DNA of 64,000 bases from Prorocentrum cordatum (GCA_963575745.1 CAUYUJ010016908.1:52501-116500); one strand, 5' to 3'; numbered from the stretch's first letter, positions 10,551 to 19,375 are shown. Made by a program: numbers and translations. The notes: generated from the letters alone by a model not told the origin.

Positions 10551-10811
10551 CTCGGAGAGGTACCAGGTGGGGAAGAGCGTGTCGTCCCAGTCGAAGATGA
10601 TCACGGTCTCGTCGGGGGTGAACCCCGCGGGCGCCGGCTCGGCGGCCTCCTCCTCCTCCTCCTCGGACTGGGACCCCGCGGCAGAGGGCTCGGCCCGCTC
10701 GGGCCCGTCGCGCGCGGCTGCTCCGTGGGCCGACACGGGCTCGGTGAGGGACGAGTGCGTCTTCCGGCGGCGGCGCGCCCAGGGGCGCCAGCAGAGCGGG
10801 CGGGCAGCCTC
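10551..10811 (-). CDS. Gene 1, exon with HAD-superfamily phosphatase motif I
   Basis: Reading the minus strand, the last 20 codons end in FDWDDTLFPTWYLSE. The DxD pair followed by T is motif I of haloacid dehalogenase phosphatases; the first Asp is the nucleophile and the second the general acid. The motif is preceded by a hydrophobic strand (VIIF), as in the family, and by an acidic stretch with six Glu in a row. The frame is open to a stop at 10812-10814; the true acceptor lies somewhere below that and is not fixed, so the 5' limit is an upper bound. The 3' end is set at GAG followed by GC, a GC donor in phase 0, because the residues then run into VVIPC of the next exon, matching my recollection of related protist proteins. 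Other HAD motifs (lysine, DD) are not seen in the downstream exons, so the assignment rests on motif I. The family match is knowledge; the splice sites are inferred. Confidence 0.6.
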
Positions 10812-11089
10812 TCAGCAGGCTCGGGGGGGCTCCCGGGCCTCCCGAGGAGCACGCCCTCGGAGACCCCTTCCGCAGCAGCAGGAGACCTCCTGAGAGTTAC
10901 GTTGCTCCCATCGTACGCGAGGACCACATCCCAGAAATCACGTCGAGCACCCAGACAAGTATCGAAGCAGTGTCGAGCGAGTATCGCCTCCCAGTGCCCC
11001 CGACACGCGAAAAAAACCTCCAGCTTCGGTGCGCCCTTGGTGCTCGACGTTCCTGCTGGCGGTCCAAGCTAAAGTAGGCTGGAACATCA

Positions 11090-11281
11090 TACGGCAGGTT
11101 CGCGTCGTGTCGACCCCGGCGTTGGTTTCTGACACCGCGGGGATCGTTCAACCTTGAACGATCGGCCCTTTCCGAAACGTCCGATCGTTCAACATCGATC
11201 GATTCTGGGTCGCCGGAAGCGTTCAACCTTGAACGCCCGCGCTGGGGTCGCCGCTGGTCGACACGACGCAAACCTGCCGTA
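11090..11281. mobile_element. Family B copy
   Basis: Inverted ends TACGGCAGGTTCGCGTCGTG and its near complement; interior TTCAACCTTGAACG palindromes. CAG|GTTTGCG on the minus strand could be a donor, and TGTTCCAG (ending near 11071) an acceptor. Confidence 0.55.
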
Positions 11282-11409
11282 GCCTGCGAGGGCCCCCCGC
11301 CCCCCTCTCGGGGCAGGGCGAGTGGAGGCAACGGCGGCTCGGCATCGGCCCCTGGACGCGTCTCCCCGGGCCTCAGCGCGCCGTCTCTCCGCGAGCCGCG
11401 CCCCCCCCC

Positions 11410-11616
11410 CTCGCCCTCTCCCCCCCCCACTTGAAGGCCTTGCCACCGCTGTCTCCACTCTCGCCCTCCTCCGACAATTCGCCATCCTCCCCCCTCGGCG
11501 CGCCGCCGATGAACGCGGTCCGACGCCTCCTCCTGCTCCACCTCCACCACCCCCTCCAGGCGCGACGACCTCCAGTTCGGCGGCACACTCGTGCTCCTCC
11601 TCTTCCGCAGCCGCTC
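11410..11616 (-). CDS. Candidate exon after a family A element
   Basis: Starts at a textbook acceptor, GATTTTTCCGCAG before GAG, which is the 3' end of a family A copy. One frame reads ERLRKRRSTSVPPNWRSSRL then EGVVEVEQEEASDRVHRRR; another reads AAAEEEEHECAAELEVV. The donor is unknown. It may be an upstream exon of gene 1. Confidence 0.3.
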
Positions 11617-11754
11617 CTGCGGAAAAATCAACCGGGAAAGGCACCGGCACGCCGCGATGCTCCCTGGACTCATGCCAGGGCGCGTTCTGACCAGGCTTTC
11701 TCGAGGCGAATCCAGCCGTGGTGAAAACGAGGCAAGGTAAGGGCAGCGGCACAC
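11617..11754 (-). mobile_element. Family A copy, provides acceptor for exon 11410-11616
   Basis: GTGTGCCGCTG to TTTTTCCGCAG on the minus strand. Core GCTGGATTCGCCTCGAG and GTCAGAACGCGCC. A TTC run lies just upstream. Confidence 0.5.
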
Positions 11755-12161
11755 GTCGGTCGGAAGAAGAAGAAGAAGAAGAAGAAGAAGAAGAAGAAGG
11801 GGAACAAAAATGAAGCAGGAATGCGGATCGAGTAGACTGGGCTCAGGCCCTCCCAGTCAATAATAACACAACACAGCAACCATGTCGACGCTTGAAGCAG
11901 GAAAGCGCCTGAAGTCGAGTGGGACCTGGACATCAAAAAAAACTGTTCAACGACTGGCGTGTATGGGTACCGCTTCCTCCTCTGCGCTCCGTGGAAATCC
12001 GCCTCCGCTCCAAGGGCGCCCCCACGGTGTCAGCGCGGTCGTCCCACTCGTCACACCCCGTGTTTCTCCTCGGGTTCCCCGCGGGCGACGGCACACGTCC
12101 CCCGCCCGACCCCTCGCGGCCTGGCCTGCCGCGGGTGCGGGGAGGGATCCATCTCCGCCGC

Positions 12162-12465
12162 CTGGGGGGGCAACTTCCTGGGACCCCAGGTGACGACGAC
12201 AGCACATCCCGCCTCCGCCCCAGTCAGGACACCCACTCCCGACCTGGTGGTCCAGGGGGTCCTGGCTCCAAACTGGGGGTGGGGGTGGCTGTTGGGGGTC
12301 CTCGGGAGACAGAAAACCGCGGCCACCCCAAGCAAGGATCCCCTGGTCGACCAGGTCCAGAGTGGGGGTCCTGGCTGGGGGTGGGGGTGCGCTGGGCCGT
12401 CCTCAGCAGTGGGCGGTGGATGTAATTGTGTTTGGGGCCCCAGGGGCCCGAGCATATCTTCATTC
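12162..12465 (-). CDS. Candidate exon after a family A element
   Basis: 304 nt from CTTCCCAAG before G to CCCCCCAG before GCGG (GC donor); phase 2 in, phase 0 out. It is Pro/His/Thr-rich (NEDMLGPLGPQTQLHPPPT) with a hydrophobic GSLLGVAAVFCL. The phase fits the frame ending RRKR in 12633-12860 across the 167-nt element. Composition is biased, so coding is uncertain. Confidence 0.3.
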
Positions 12466-12632
12466 CTTGGGAAGCTTAGAAAGGAGCCGGTACCGCCACT
12501 CACTGAGCAGAATGGACCTGTCCCATGGGGGCCCTCTGGCCAGAAGTTCGGGGCGACTCCAGCGGTGGCGACGAGGGCCTCCCATGGGGGCCCAGAAACT
12601 CGAACACGAGGCAAGCCGAGCGGTATCGGCAC
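12466..12632 (-). mobile_element. Family A copy, predicted 167-nt intron
   Basis: GTGCCGATACCGC to CTTCCCAAG on the minus strand. Same length as the gene 1 intron copy (166). Confidence 0.5.
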
Positions 12633-12860
12633 CTCTTCCTCCTCAGAGGTCCGCCGCCTGCCGAGGTCCCCGAACGTCGCTCCCCCGGCTGGTGGGTCAC
12701 AGTTCCCCGCCTCCGGCGTGGGTGCGCGACTCCAAGGCGTGCGCTCCGCGCGCGGGGCGCCCGCGCAGGGCCGCGCTCTCGCCCCGTGCCCGCGGGGCCG
12801 CGGCCGACTCCAGACCGCGAGGCCGCGGATGCTTCTGCGGCAGCTCCTTGGGGCCTTCCG
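12633..12860 (-). CDS. Candidate GC-rich exon upstream of a family A element
   Basis: Ends AGGAGGAAGAG before GTGCCG. The frame that fits the downstream exon reads THQPGERRSGTSAGGGPLRR; the other two frames are also open and plausible, so the frame is not resolved. The 5' boundary is unknown. Confidence 0.25.
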
Positions 12861-13044
12861 TACCACATCGTTGGCTCGGGCGAAGCGACGCTGATTGACG
12901 CTAGTTGGAGATAGTGGGCGCTAAATCGACGCCAATCGACGCTGAATCAGCTCATCGATGACCAGACGCTCATCGACGGTAGTGCGCTCTGAAAACGGAA
13001 CGGCGAGTTGGCGGCGCGCACAATGAGGTATGGGGGAGGAGAGG

Positions 13045-13140
13045 ATGCTTCAGCTTCTTAGCAGGCGCGGGCCCCGCATCTACAGAGAAGATTCGCGCCT
13101 TCTAAGCAGGGGTGCTTCTGAGAAACCGTGCCCCCTCCCC
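13045..13140. repeat. TTCTAAGAAG hairpin repeat, copy 1
   Basis: CTTCTTAGCAGGCGCGGGCC pairing with CGCGCCTTCTAAGCAGGGG. Other copies at 37685-37800 and 54185-54300. Confidence 0.4.
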
Positions 13141-13152
13141 CTACAATCGGAC

Positions 13153-13277
13153 CTGGGCCAAAATGACATCCCTCAAGAACCTGAGACGTTCCGCCGGCCA
13201 GAACACAGAACATGTAAGGACAGCCTCCCCCAGGATGCACAAGCACATCCAACAGACGCTCAGAGCATGAGGGCACC
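13153..13277 (-). CDS. Candidate exon with a membrane-like segment
   Basis: 125 nt between GGTTCGGGCAG and CCCAG before GTCC. It reads ALSVCWMCLCILGEAVLTC then SVFWPAERLRFLRDVILAQ, a hydrophobic stretch of about 20 residues followed by a basic amphipathic segment. Phase 2 in, phase 0 out. The opposite strand and a second minus frame are also open, so this is only a candidate. Confidence 0.3.
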
Positions 13278-13544
13278 CTGCCCGAACCGACAAGGAACTT
13301 GTTTGAGGCGCCAGAAATAACTGTCCGATTCAGCAATCAGCCAGTCGGGGAGTCGGCCAGTCGGGAAGTCGGCCATCCTGCCAGCCGGCGAGTCAGAGTC
13401 GGCAAAGGACGGGGGGAAGAGTCGGATAAGTGTAATCCCAATGCCTCAGAAATTGCCCAAATGCCCAAACCGACCTCGATCTTATACCTCGGTCCGACTG
13501 TACCCCCTCTGCGCGTGGCCGAACGAGGCTCCCATGATGTGCCA

Positions 13545-13760
13545 CGGTCGCTACCGACTTCGCTTCAAAATTTCGGTATCGGGCGCGACCAATTTGTTTC
13601 AAAAGCGGTCACGACCGATCGGTCGCGACCATTCGGTCACGATCGGTGGCGACCGGTCGCGAGCGACTCTGGGATCTGTCGCGATCGGTCGCGGCCGACT
13701 TGGAGTGCCGATCGGTCGCCACCGAGCGCGACCGAAAAAATCGGTATCCAATGATCTGGG
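13545..13760. repeat. TCGCGA palindrome cluster, copy 2
   Basis: Palindromes as in copy 1; flanked by direct repeats of about 50 bp (CCCTCTGCGCGTGGCCGA...) at 13500-13545 and 13770-13810. Confidence 0.5.
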
Positions 13761-13814
13761 GACCGTACTCCCCTCTGCGCGTGGCCGAGCAAGGCTCCCA
13801 TGAAGTGCCGCCGA

Positions 13815-14003
13815 ACGCGGAGGAGGAGAAATCGGAGGAGGCGGAGGGGGATTGGGAGGGGAAGGAGGAGGAGGAGGAGGAGGAGGAGGAGGAGGGGAGG
13901 AGGAGGAGGAGGAGGAGGAGGAGGAGGAGGAGGAGGAGGAGGAGGGAGAGTGAGGAGGAGGAGGAGGAGGAGGAGGAGGAGGAGGAGGAGGAGGGAGAGG
14001 GAA
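13815..14003. repeat. GGA tract
   Basis: Purine-only plus strand, GAG/GGA triplets, next to the exon at 14020-14178. Confidence 0.8.
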
Positions 14004-14019
14004 AAAAGAAGGATGAGGC

Positions 14020-14178
14020 GTGCCCGCCGCCCGCGGGCCTCCCCCACCTGGCCGCCTTGGCCTCCTCCGCGAACCTCTCGAGGCAAGTGGGCGTGGGGGC
14101 CGACCCGCGCCGCGCGGCCGAGGCGCCGCTGGGGTCCCGGAGGTACGGGCACCCCAGCTCCACCGGGAAGTTGCTCGC
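14020..14178 (-). CDS. Candidate exon, very high GC3
   Basis: Starts after GAGCTGCTCCCCAG at GCG. It reads ASNFPVELGCPYLRDPSG, then RRGSAPTPTCLERFAEEAK and AARWGRP. Almost every third position is G or C and the residues are mixed. The donor is unclear (GC donors possible near 14050). It is followed on the minus strand by a TCC tract. Probably an upstream exon of gene 1. Confidence 0.4.
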
Positions 14179-14689
14179 CTGGGGAGCAGCTCGGGGCTGA
14201 GCCCAAACGGTGTCGTTCGTTTTCGTTGTTTGTTTTCGTTCTCCCTCGTTTGGTCTTCGGTTCGCCCGTACCGCAGAACGAAATCGGAACGAAAGGCCCA
14301 CGAAATCGCCAAAACAACGTTTCGGTCCAGCCCTGGAGCATATGTCATTGCCCCGACCTTTGCAGACGGGCTGCAGCGGATTGTATTGCGTGGATTTCTG
14401 TCAATGCGAGCCCCCCAAACGGCAAACGAAAAACAATATGAATTCCACGTGGATGTTTAGTAGTCTTCATCCCTGGCAAAAAAAACGGCGCGAAAATCAC
14501 TTCGAAATGCGGACTGAAACTCTCCAGGGCAATCCAGGCCCACCCCACCGTTCGAACGGAATCCGCTCTGCGATGTTGGCGCCATGACATCTGCTCTTTT
14601 TTTGCGGCAGCAGCAAGCATTGATGATGGGGCGTCGTCGGGGGGGTCGAGACGAGGCCAAGACGACGAGGATCATCGGCTGAGGACGGC

Positions 14690-14800
14690 ATCGAGAATTT
14701 CTCTGAGATCTGGCGTGCCTGGAGGCTGTCTCGAGCGCCGCGGCCCAGGGTTCCGGAACGCTCTGGAACGGATTTGTCCTCGTCATAGACCCGTCCGAGG
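14690..14800. repeat. Family G dispersed repeat (representative copy)
   Basis: GAGATCTGGCG...GTCTCGAGCGCCGCGGCC...TTCCGGAACGCTC...TTTGTCCTCGTC. Other copies at 15075-15215, 20505-20600, 47510-47660, 48660-48800, 54670-54775 and 57745-57870, all in the same orientation. On the minus strand several begin GG before GC near CTAGGACGAGG. Confidence 0.5.
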
Positions 14801-14834
14801 GGTGGGAGGGGGGAGCATGACGCAGTCGGCCCGT

Positions 14835-15010
14835 ATCAGACGGATGCGCGAGAAGGATGCAAGGGCCCTGGACTCTCATTTCGAAGCTTTCTTCGAGCGG
14901 GGCGCGGCCAACGAGAGTGGCCAAGGATGGACCGAGGAGGCAAGGATGCAAGGGTACCCTTGGGAAGGATACCCATCCTTCTTATGTGGATTGACTGTAA
15001 TAAGCGTTGT
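14835..15010. repeat. Segment duplicated at 21540-21780
   Basis: AAGGATGCAAGGGCCCTG...GCGGGGCGCGGCCAACGA...GGCCAAGGATGG. The two copies differ by compensating 2-base indels, so one or both may be decayed. Confidence 0.5.
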
Positions 15011-15304
15011 GAGGCGTCATCAGGGAAGGCTAAGACAGAGCCAGGACGAGGGTGAACATCGGGAGAGGACACAACGAGAATTTCTCTGAGATTCGACGGC
15101 TCTGGGGGCTGTCTCGGACACCGCGGCCTTCTCATAGCGTTCCGGAACGCTCTGAGAGCGCTCTGGAACGCTTTAGAACGGATTTATCCTCGTCTTAACC
15201 CCGTCCGATCAGGACCTGCTTCCCCGACGCCGTGATTTTTTCACAACGTCGACCCCTATAAGTCTCGACCCTTCACCTGGACCGGTTCTTCATCCCGAAT
15301 AATT

Positions 15305-15529
15305 TTAAAGACGGTACGGGCCCAGCGAGGGCCCTCCTCTGGCCGGAAATACCCGGGAACCTCCCGTCGCGAGTTGTTCGCAGCGCGTTTTCCTCAGGAC
15401 GCGTTTCCCTCTGGACGGACTTATCCTCGTCCTAGCCCCGTCCGGGGTGTGGAAGGGGGGGGGGCAGAACGAAACGCCCCTCCCTGCCGCGGTGTGGGTC
15501 TGGCACCACAAAGTATGTTTCCGGACGCA
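15305..15529 (-). CDS. Gene 2, possible last exon
   Basis: 75 codons in the phase left by exon E, from CACCGCCGCAG before TGC to a TAA at 15305-15307. It reads CVRKHTLWCQTHTAAGRG and ends GPYRL. Part of it (15395-15440) overlaps a dispersed repeat family, so it may be intron or 3' flank. The intron to exon E would be only 77 nt with a GA start. Confidence 0.25.
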   Translation of the reverse strand, partial: CVRKHTLWCQTHTAAGRGVSFCPPPFHTPDGARTRISPSRGKRVLRKTRCEQLATGGSRVFPARGGPSLGPYRL

Positions 15530-15606
15530 CTGCGGCGGTGCCGGGGACGCACGGGGGGGGCAATCGCGCGTTAGACCCCAACCCAAAGGGTTCACGAGCC
15601 AATCTC

Positions 15607-15828
15607 CTGCTGGAGAATGCCGTCGGGCGGCTCCGTCGACTGCATCCGGGCCACGGCTGGTGGGACATCGATTCTGCACTGGCGCTTCAGAGAGATCGCA
15701 GAACCGACAGGCGGCCAGCTCGACAGTCCGCCAACGTCGTCACCTTCGGCGTCGTCGTCAGAGCAACCTTCCTCGGGGAGGGCGGCGAAGGAGTCCACGG
15801 ACCACGACAGCACTGTGTGGGCGCGCAC
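15607..15828 (-). CDS. Gene 2, exon E
   Basis: Exactly 74 codons, phase 0 at both ends, from CACATCCAG before GTG to CAGCAG before GAGATT (a GA donor; GA donors are known in dinoflagellates). It reads VRAHTVLSWSVDSFAALPEE, then an acidic GCSDDDAEGDD stretch, then SAISLKRQCRIDVPPA and MQSTEPPDGILQQ. This is the clearest ordinary protein sequence in the window: mixed composition and no low-complexity repeats. If the GA donor is not used the frame stops four codons later, so this could instead be the last exon. No domain recognised. Confidence 0.6.
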
Positions 15829-16046
15829 CTGGATGTGTAGGGGGACGAAACATGACATAAACATAAAAAACTCGGAGGTCCGCGCGGACTTCTCGGATCG
15901 GCGCTGGACCCCCCTCCCTGGCGAGCGGAGCGCGCCAGGGGCCGCGCCGGAGGCGCCCCCAAGGGGGTCCAGCGCGGATCCGAAAAATCCGCGCGGACCT
16001 CCGAGTTTTCTTGTTTATATCATTCTTCGCTTCCCTAGATGCGAGC
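15829..16046 (-). mobile_element. Family C foldback element, gene 2 intron D-E
   Basis: Hairpin at about 15842-16037 with GACATAAACAT ends and CCGCGCGGACTTCTCGG paired with its complement around a GGCGCG-type loop. The predicted intron is 218 nt, GC to AG. The flanks show only a weak possible duplication (GATGTG versus GATGCG). Confidence 0.5.
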
Positions 16047-16155
16047 ACTCGTCGTGCGGCGCACGCTGCGGTCCTCCTCCTTCTTAGCCTCCTGCCCCGG
16101 CCCGCCGGCGGTGTTCGACATGGGCCGCGGGTGCTCCATTGGGCAGAGCTCCAGG
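16047..16155 (-). CDS. Gene 2, exon D
   Basis: 109 nt, phase 2 in, phase 0 out. It follows GCGCGCAG at the end of an intron that holds a long CTC tract and ends at AGT before GCTCGC (a GC donor). It reads LELCPMEHPRPMSNTAGG then PGQEAKKEEDRSVRRTTS, polar and charged. Beyond the donor the frame runs into a TAG next to a family C element, so the exon must stop before it. The sequence just upstream of the acceptor is shared with 19185-19235, so part of it is repeat-derived. Confidence 0.5.
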
Positions 16156-16289
16156 CTGCGCGCGCAGCGCCCCAGATGTGGACCCAGTTGGCGGAGGAGG
16201 AGGAGGACGAGGAGGACGACGAAGAGGAGGAGGAGGACGACGAAGAGGAGGAGGAACACGAAGAGGAGGAGGAGGAGGGAGGTTGAGGA

Positions 16290-16322
<33 letters not shown>

Positions 16323-16534
16323 GAGGAGGAGGAGGAGGAGGAGGAGGAGGAGGAGGAGGAGGAGGAGGAGGGAGGAGGAGGAGGAGGAGGAGGGAGGAGG
16401 AGGAGGAGGAGGAGGAGGAGGAGGAGGAGGAGGAGGAGGAGGAGGAGGAGGGGGGAGGGGAGGGGGGGAAACGGGGGAGGAAGAGGAGGAGGAGAACCCA
16501 ACGCCAAAGGAAACCCCAAGGGAGCCCTCAGCAC
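16156..16534 (-). repeat. GGA/TCC tract forming gene 2 intron C-D
   Basis: On the plus strand 16190-16465 is almost pure GAG/GGA. For the minus-strand gene this gives a CTC polypyrimidine tract ahead of the exon D acceptor. The intron is 379 nt, GT to AG. Confidence 0.5.
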
Positions 16535-16748
16535 TCCGACTCCGGGACCCGTAAAAGCAGCCCCAACGGCAGCCGCTGGAGGCGGCGCCCGAGCGTCGAG
16601 GAAACAAATCGGGCCTCCAGGGCGGCGAGGGTTGCCCAACGAACCTCGGGCAGCCGAAAGGTCTCGATCCCACCAGGACGGCGGAAAAAATGGAGCCCGT
16701 TCGACCGCCGCACGTGCGCGGTCCAAGGCCGCTGGGCAACCGAATGAG
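16535..16748 (-). CDS. Gene 2, exon C
   Basis: 214 nt from CTGCCGTAG to GGA before GTGCTG; phase 1 in, phase 2 out. Segments include NGLHFFRRPGGIETFRL, PEVRWATLAALEARF and GRRLQRLPLGLLLRVPES, a Leu/Arg-rich amphipathic sequence. Of the three minus frames this one has the highest share of G or C at third positions, and it is the one dictated by exons A and B. The acceptor is created at the inverted end of a family B element. No family assigned. Confidence 0.55.
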
Positions 16749-16749
16749 C

Positions 16750-17123
16750 TACGGCAGGTTCTTTGCCGTGACGACGTGAGTACGAGGCGGGGATTTATCC
16801 ATATCCACCGCCTGGGAACCGACGTCCTGGTGCCCCAGTGGGCGGTGGATATGGATATATTTCGGCCCGCAGGGGCCCGAATACGTCCATATCCACCGCC
16901 TGCCGAGGCACCGAAATCTGACCCTCCAGGCGGTGGATATGGATAGATTCCCGCCTCGGAGTGAGTGCTGGTTTCTGTCACCGCGTGCCTTGGTCGACCC
17001 CGAACGACTGCGGCTCTTCGACGGCGAGGCTGGCCGATGCCAGGCCACCGGCGGGTCCCAACCTGGAACGCCCGCGCGGCGCTGGGGGCGCTCGCCGCGC
17101 CGGCGCGGCGCGAACCTGCCGTG
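16750..17123. mobile_element. Family B element, gene 2 intron B-C
   Basis: Ends TACGGCAGGTTC and GCGAACCTGCCGT. On the minus strand the intron 16749-17115 begins GTTCGCG and ends CCGTAG. Larger than other copies because it holds alternating inverted copies of ATCCATATCCACCGCCTG (16795-16950), which form two strong hairpins. Confidence 0.55.
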
Positions 17124-17159
17124 TGAAGGTCGCAAGAGCCCACACGAGGAGTTCTGGAC
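17116..17159 (-). CDS. Gene 2, exon B (44 nt)
   Basis: A microexon between two element-derived introns. It is bounded by CTCCGACAG before GTCC and by ACGGCAG before GTTCGCG. In the phase given by exon A it reads SRTPRVGSCDLHTA and ends in phase 1. Its only support is that it lets exons A and C join in the frame that has the highest GC3 in exon C. Confidence 0.5.
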
Positions 17160-17574
17160 CTGTCGGAGATACTGACACCGCTCCCTCCCTGGACCTCACC
17201 CGGGGTGCGCTCTGACCAGACAATCTCCAGGACTGTCTGGCCAGGGCCACGTCGTGCTTGACTTTTTGTTGCAGCGTTTCGACCCCTTCCCCGAGGCCCT
17301 TGTTCGAAGATCCCAGGGCCCGGCGAGGGCCCCCAGATCCGAAAACAGCGAAAATCAGTGCGTCGTGATCTTCTCGCGACGCGAGGGGGCATGGGTCCAG
17401 GCCGAGCACCTGGGTCGCTTGGGGATTTTGGAAGTATAAATCCTGGATTAGTTTCAAGCGGTCGGCAAAGAAGCAACGTTGTTGAAATCAGGGCACAACG
17501 CACTTGTGGCTATCAGCACTGGCACCACATCCTTATATACGACACCCCTTTTCCGACCTCTGATATATCGACAC
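17160..17574 (-). mobile_element. Family A element, long copy, gene 2 intron A-B
   Basis: 415 nt, GTGTCGATA to CTCCGACAG on the minus strand. It has the family terminal part (GTCAGAGCGCACCCCGGG at 17200-17218 on the reverse strand) but a longer interior that resembles 63680-63770 (CGTCGTGA..CTC.CGACGCGAGG). Confidence 0.5.
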
Positions 17575-17692
17575 CTCTTCCCCCTCTGAAAGACCACCAC
17601 CAGCTTGGAGGCGACCAGGGAGTCTGAACTGGATGGGGCCCAAGAAAATCTGTCAGCAGGAGGGATGAGGCCAATGCGTTCGAACTCGGTCC
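17575..17692 (-). CDS. Gene 2, exon A
   Basis: 118 nt from CATCCAG before GG to GGGAAGAG before GTGTCG; phase 1 in, phase 2 out. It reads TEFERIGLIPPADRFSW then APSSSDSLVASKLVVVFQRGK. The 3' end carries the short flank (CAGAGGGGGAAGAG) that precedes nearly every family A copy, so the last residues may derive from the element. The gene continues upstream of this exon, possibly to 18469-18641. I do not recognise the product. Confidence 0.55.
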
Positions 17693-18262
17693 CTGGATGT
17701 CCAGGACCCCTCACAGGGGCACATCTCATGCAACGATTCACCCTGGATCAGTTCTTCACGGTCCGGGGCCCGAAAACAGCCACTGGATGCCGAAAAAGGC
17801 AGAAAACCTTCCCGAACCCAAAACCTCGAATCTGCCCGCCTTCCTGCTGGCAGGAACCAGTGCTGCTGGGCTGGGCCAAAGCAGTGGTGTTTGTCCTCGT
17901 CTTGTTTGCGCTCTCCCTCGTTCTGTCTTCGTTCCGCCTCCGCTGCAGAACGAAGTCTGACCGAAGCCGATCCCCGAGATCGCCACAACACCGTCTAGGT
18001 CGAGCTCTGCAGTGCTGGGGCGCCCCATACCCCCAGACTGCTCCAGACCACGGGGACCCTGGTGCCCGCGCGCACTCGGGCCGGGCGAAAGGGGGGGATA
18101 GCAAAGGGGGGGGGGTTCAGACTCGGCTCACGTAGCTGATCTTCCTGGCGCCCCTTGGCGCCTGGAGGCGCCCAAGTGGGCCCGGCGGCGGGGGGGGGCA
18201 ACCAGCTGCATGCAGCAGCCTTCGTGACCCCCTCTGCCCCGATCCCCCCCCCATCTCTCGGG

Positions 18263-18460
18263 GAGACGTAAGACCCGGGTACGGGGGACTCGGAAATCCC
18301 CGACGAGGTCGTCAAAAAAATGACGAGGCCGAGCCTGCATTTTGACGAGGCCTCCCGCTGTAAACATCCCACAAAACTCCTCCTCGTCAAAATCCGAGTC
18401 GCGGTCGTCAAAAAACGATGGCGAACCCGAGTCCTGGCAAACCGGGGTCTTACGCTCCCC
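18263..18460. mobile_element. GTAAGACCC inverted-repeat element, copy 1
   Basis: About 33-bp inverted ends (GTAAGACCCGGGT...GACTCGG). Nearly identical to 38363-38565. Interior CGACGAGGTCGTCA forms a smaller hairpin. Confidence 0.55.
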
Positions 18461-18468
18461 CGAATCTC

Positions 18469-18641
18469 GTTCGGCCCGACGCACCCCCGGGAGCCCTGCC
18501 CGTGCTCATCACGCGCCGGCCGCCCGCGCCGCCCACCTCGCCAGGGCGGGGCGCATGTCCGCCCAAGGGCGTCGGGGGCAGGGGCGCGCCCAGGGCGGGC
18601 CCGGTGCGCGCGCCGAGCCCGCCGCGCTCGGCCAGGTGCAG
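18469..18641 (-). CDS. Candidate exon upstream of gene 2 exon A
   Basis: From CTCGCCCGCAG before CTG to a possible GA donor at 18468. Gly/Pro/Ala-rich: LHLAERGGLGARTGP, then PTPLGGHAPRPGEVGG. GC3 is very high in this frame only. It can join exon A in phase. It abuts an inverted-repeat element at 18263-18460. Confidence 0.35.
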
Positions 18642-19059
18642 CTGCGGGCGAGGAGATGCTCGGAACGCTCTGGCGAGCGTGAGAGGGTGGTAGGAAGGCA
18701 ACTGCTGGAGGGTCCTCGTCGGAGAGATCGGGGAGAACTGAGGCCCCCGTGGGGCTGTTACGCCAGGTGAGGCCGCGGACTCAGCGGGATGGAGCGGGAT
18801 GGAGCGGGATTGAGACTGAGAAAACGGGATTCCGAGGAATTCGACCAGGTTTCGGAGCAGGCAAAATCCGAATTCTTCAACTCCCAGGAGTTGCGCCCGA
18901 AAAAAAGAAAAGGGTTTTCGGCAGCTCCAAGGACATCGAGGGCATACCGAGAGAATTTGTTGGGGTCGCCGCGGCCGGAAACCCCGAAAACCTACAATTT
19001 AAACCCTACACCCCATCCCTCCTCCAGACGAAGCCATGAATGGGACAAACTCGGGGTGA

Positions 19060-19375
19060 GGATGACTCGAGGAGGAGGAGCAGGAGGAGGAGCAGGAGCA
19101 GGAGGAGGAGGAGGAGGGGGAGGAGGAGGAGGACGAGGACGAGGAGGAGGAGGAGGAGCCCTCAGCTTCTTTCTGGTCAGAGCGCCAGGCTGCGCGAGCG
19201 CAGCGCCCCAGATGTGGACCCCGTTGGCGGAGGAAGAGGACGAGGAGGACGACGAAGAGGAGGAGGAGGAGGAAGAGGAGGAGGAGGGAGGAGGGGAGGA
19301 GGAGGAAGAGGAGGAGGAGGAGGAGGAGGAGGAGGGAGGAGGAGGAGGGAGGAGGAGGAGGAGGAGCCTCCAGCT
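19060..19375. repeat. GGA tract with a shared insert
   Basis: GAG/GGA triplets. The stretch 19185-19235 (CGCCCCAGATGTGGACCC) also occurs at 16165-16195 next to the gene 2 tract. Confidence 0.8.
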
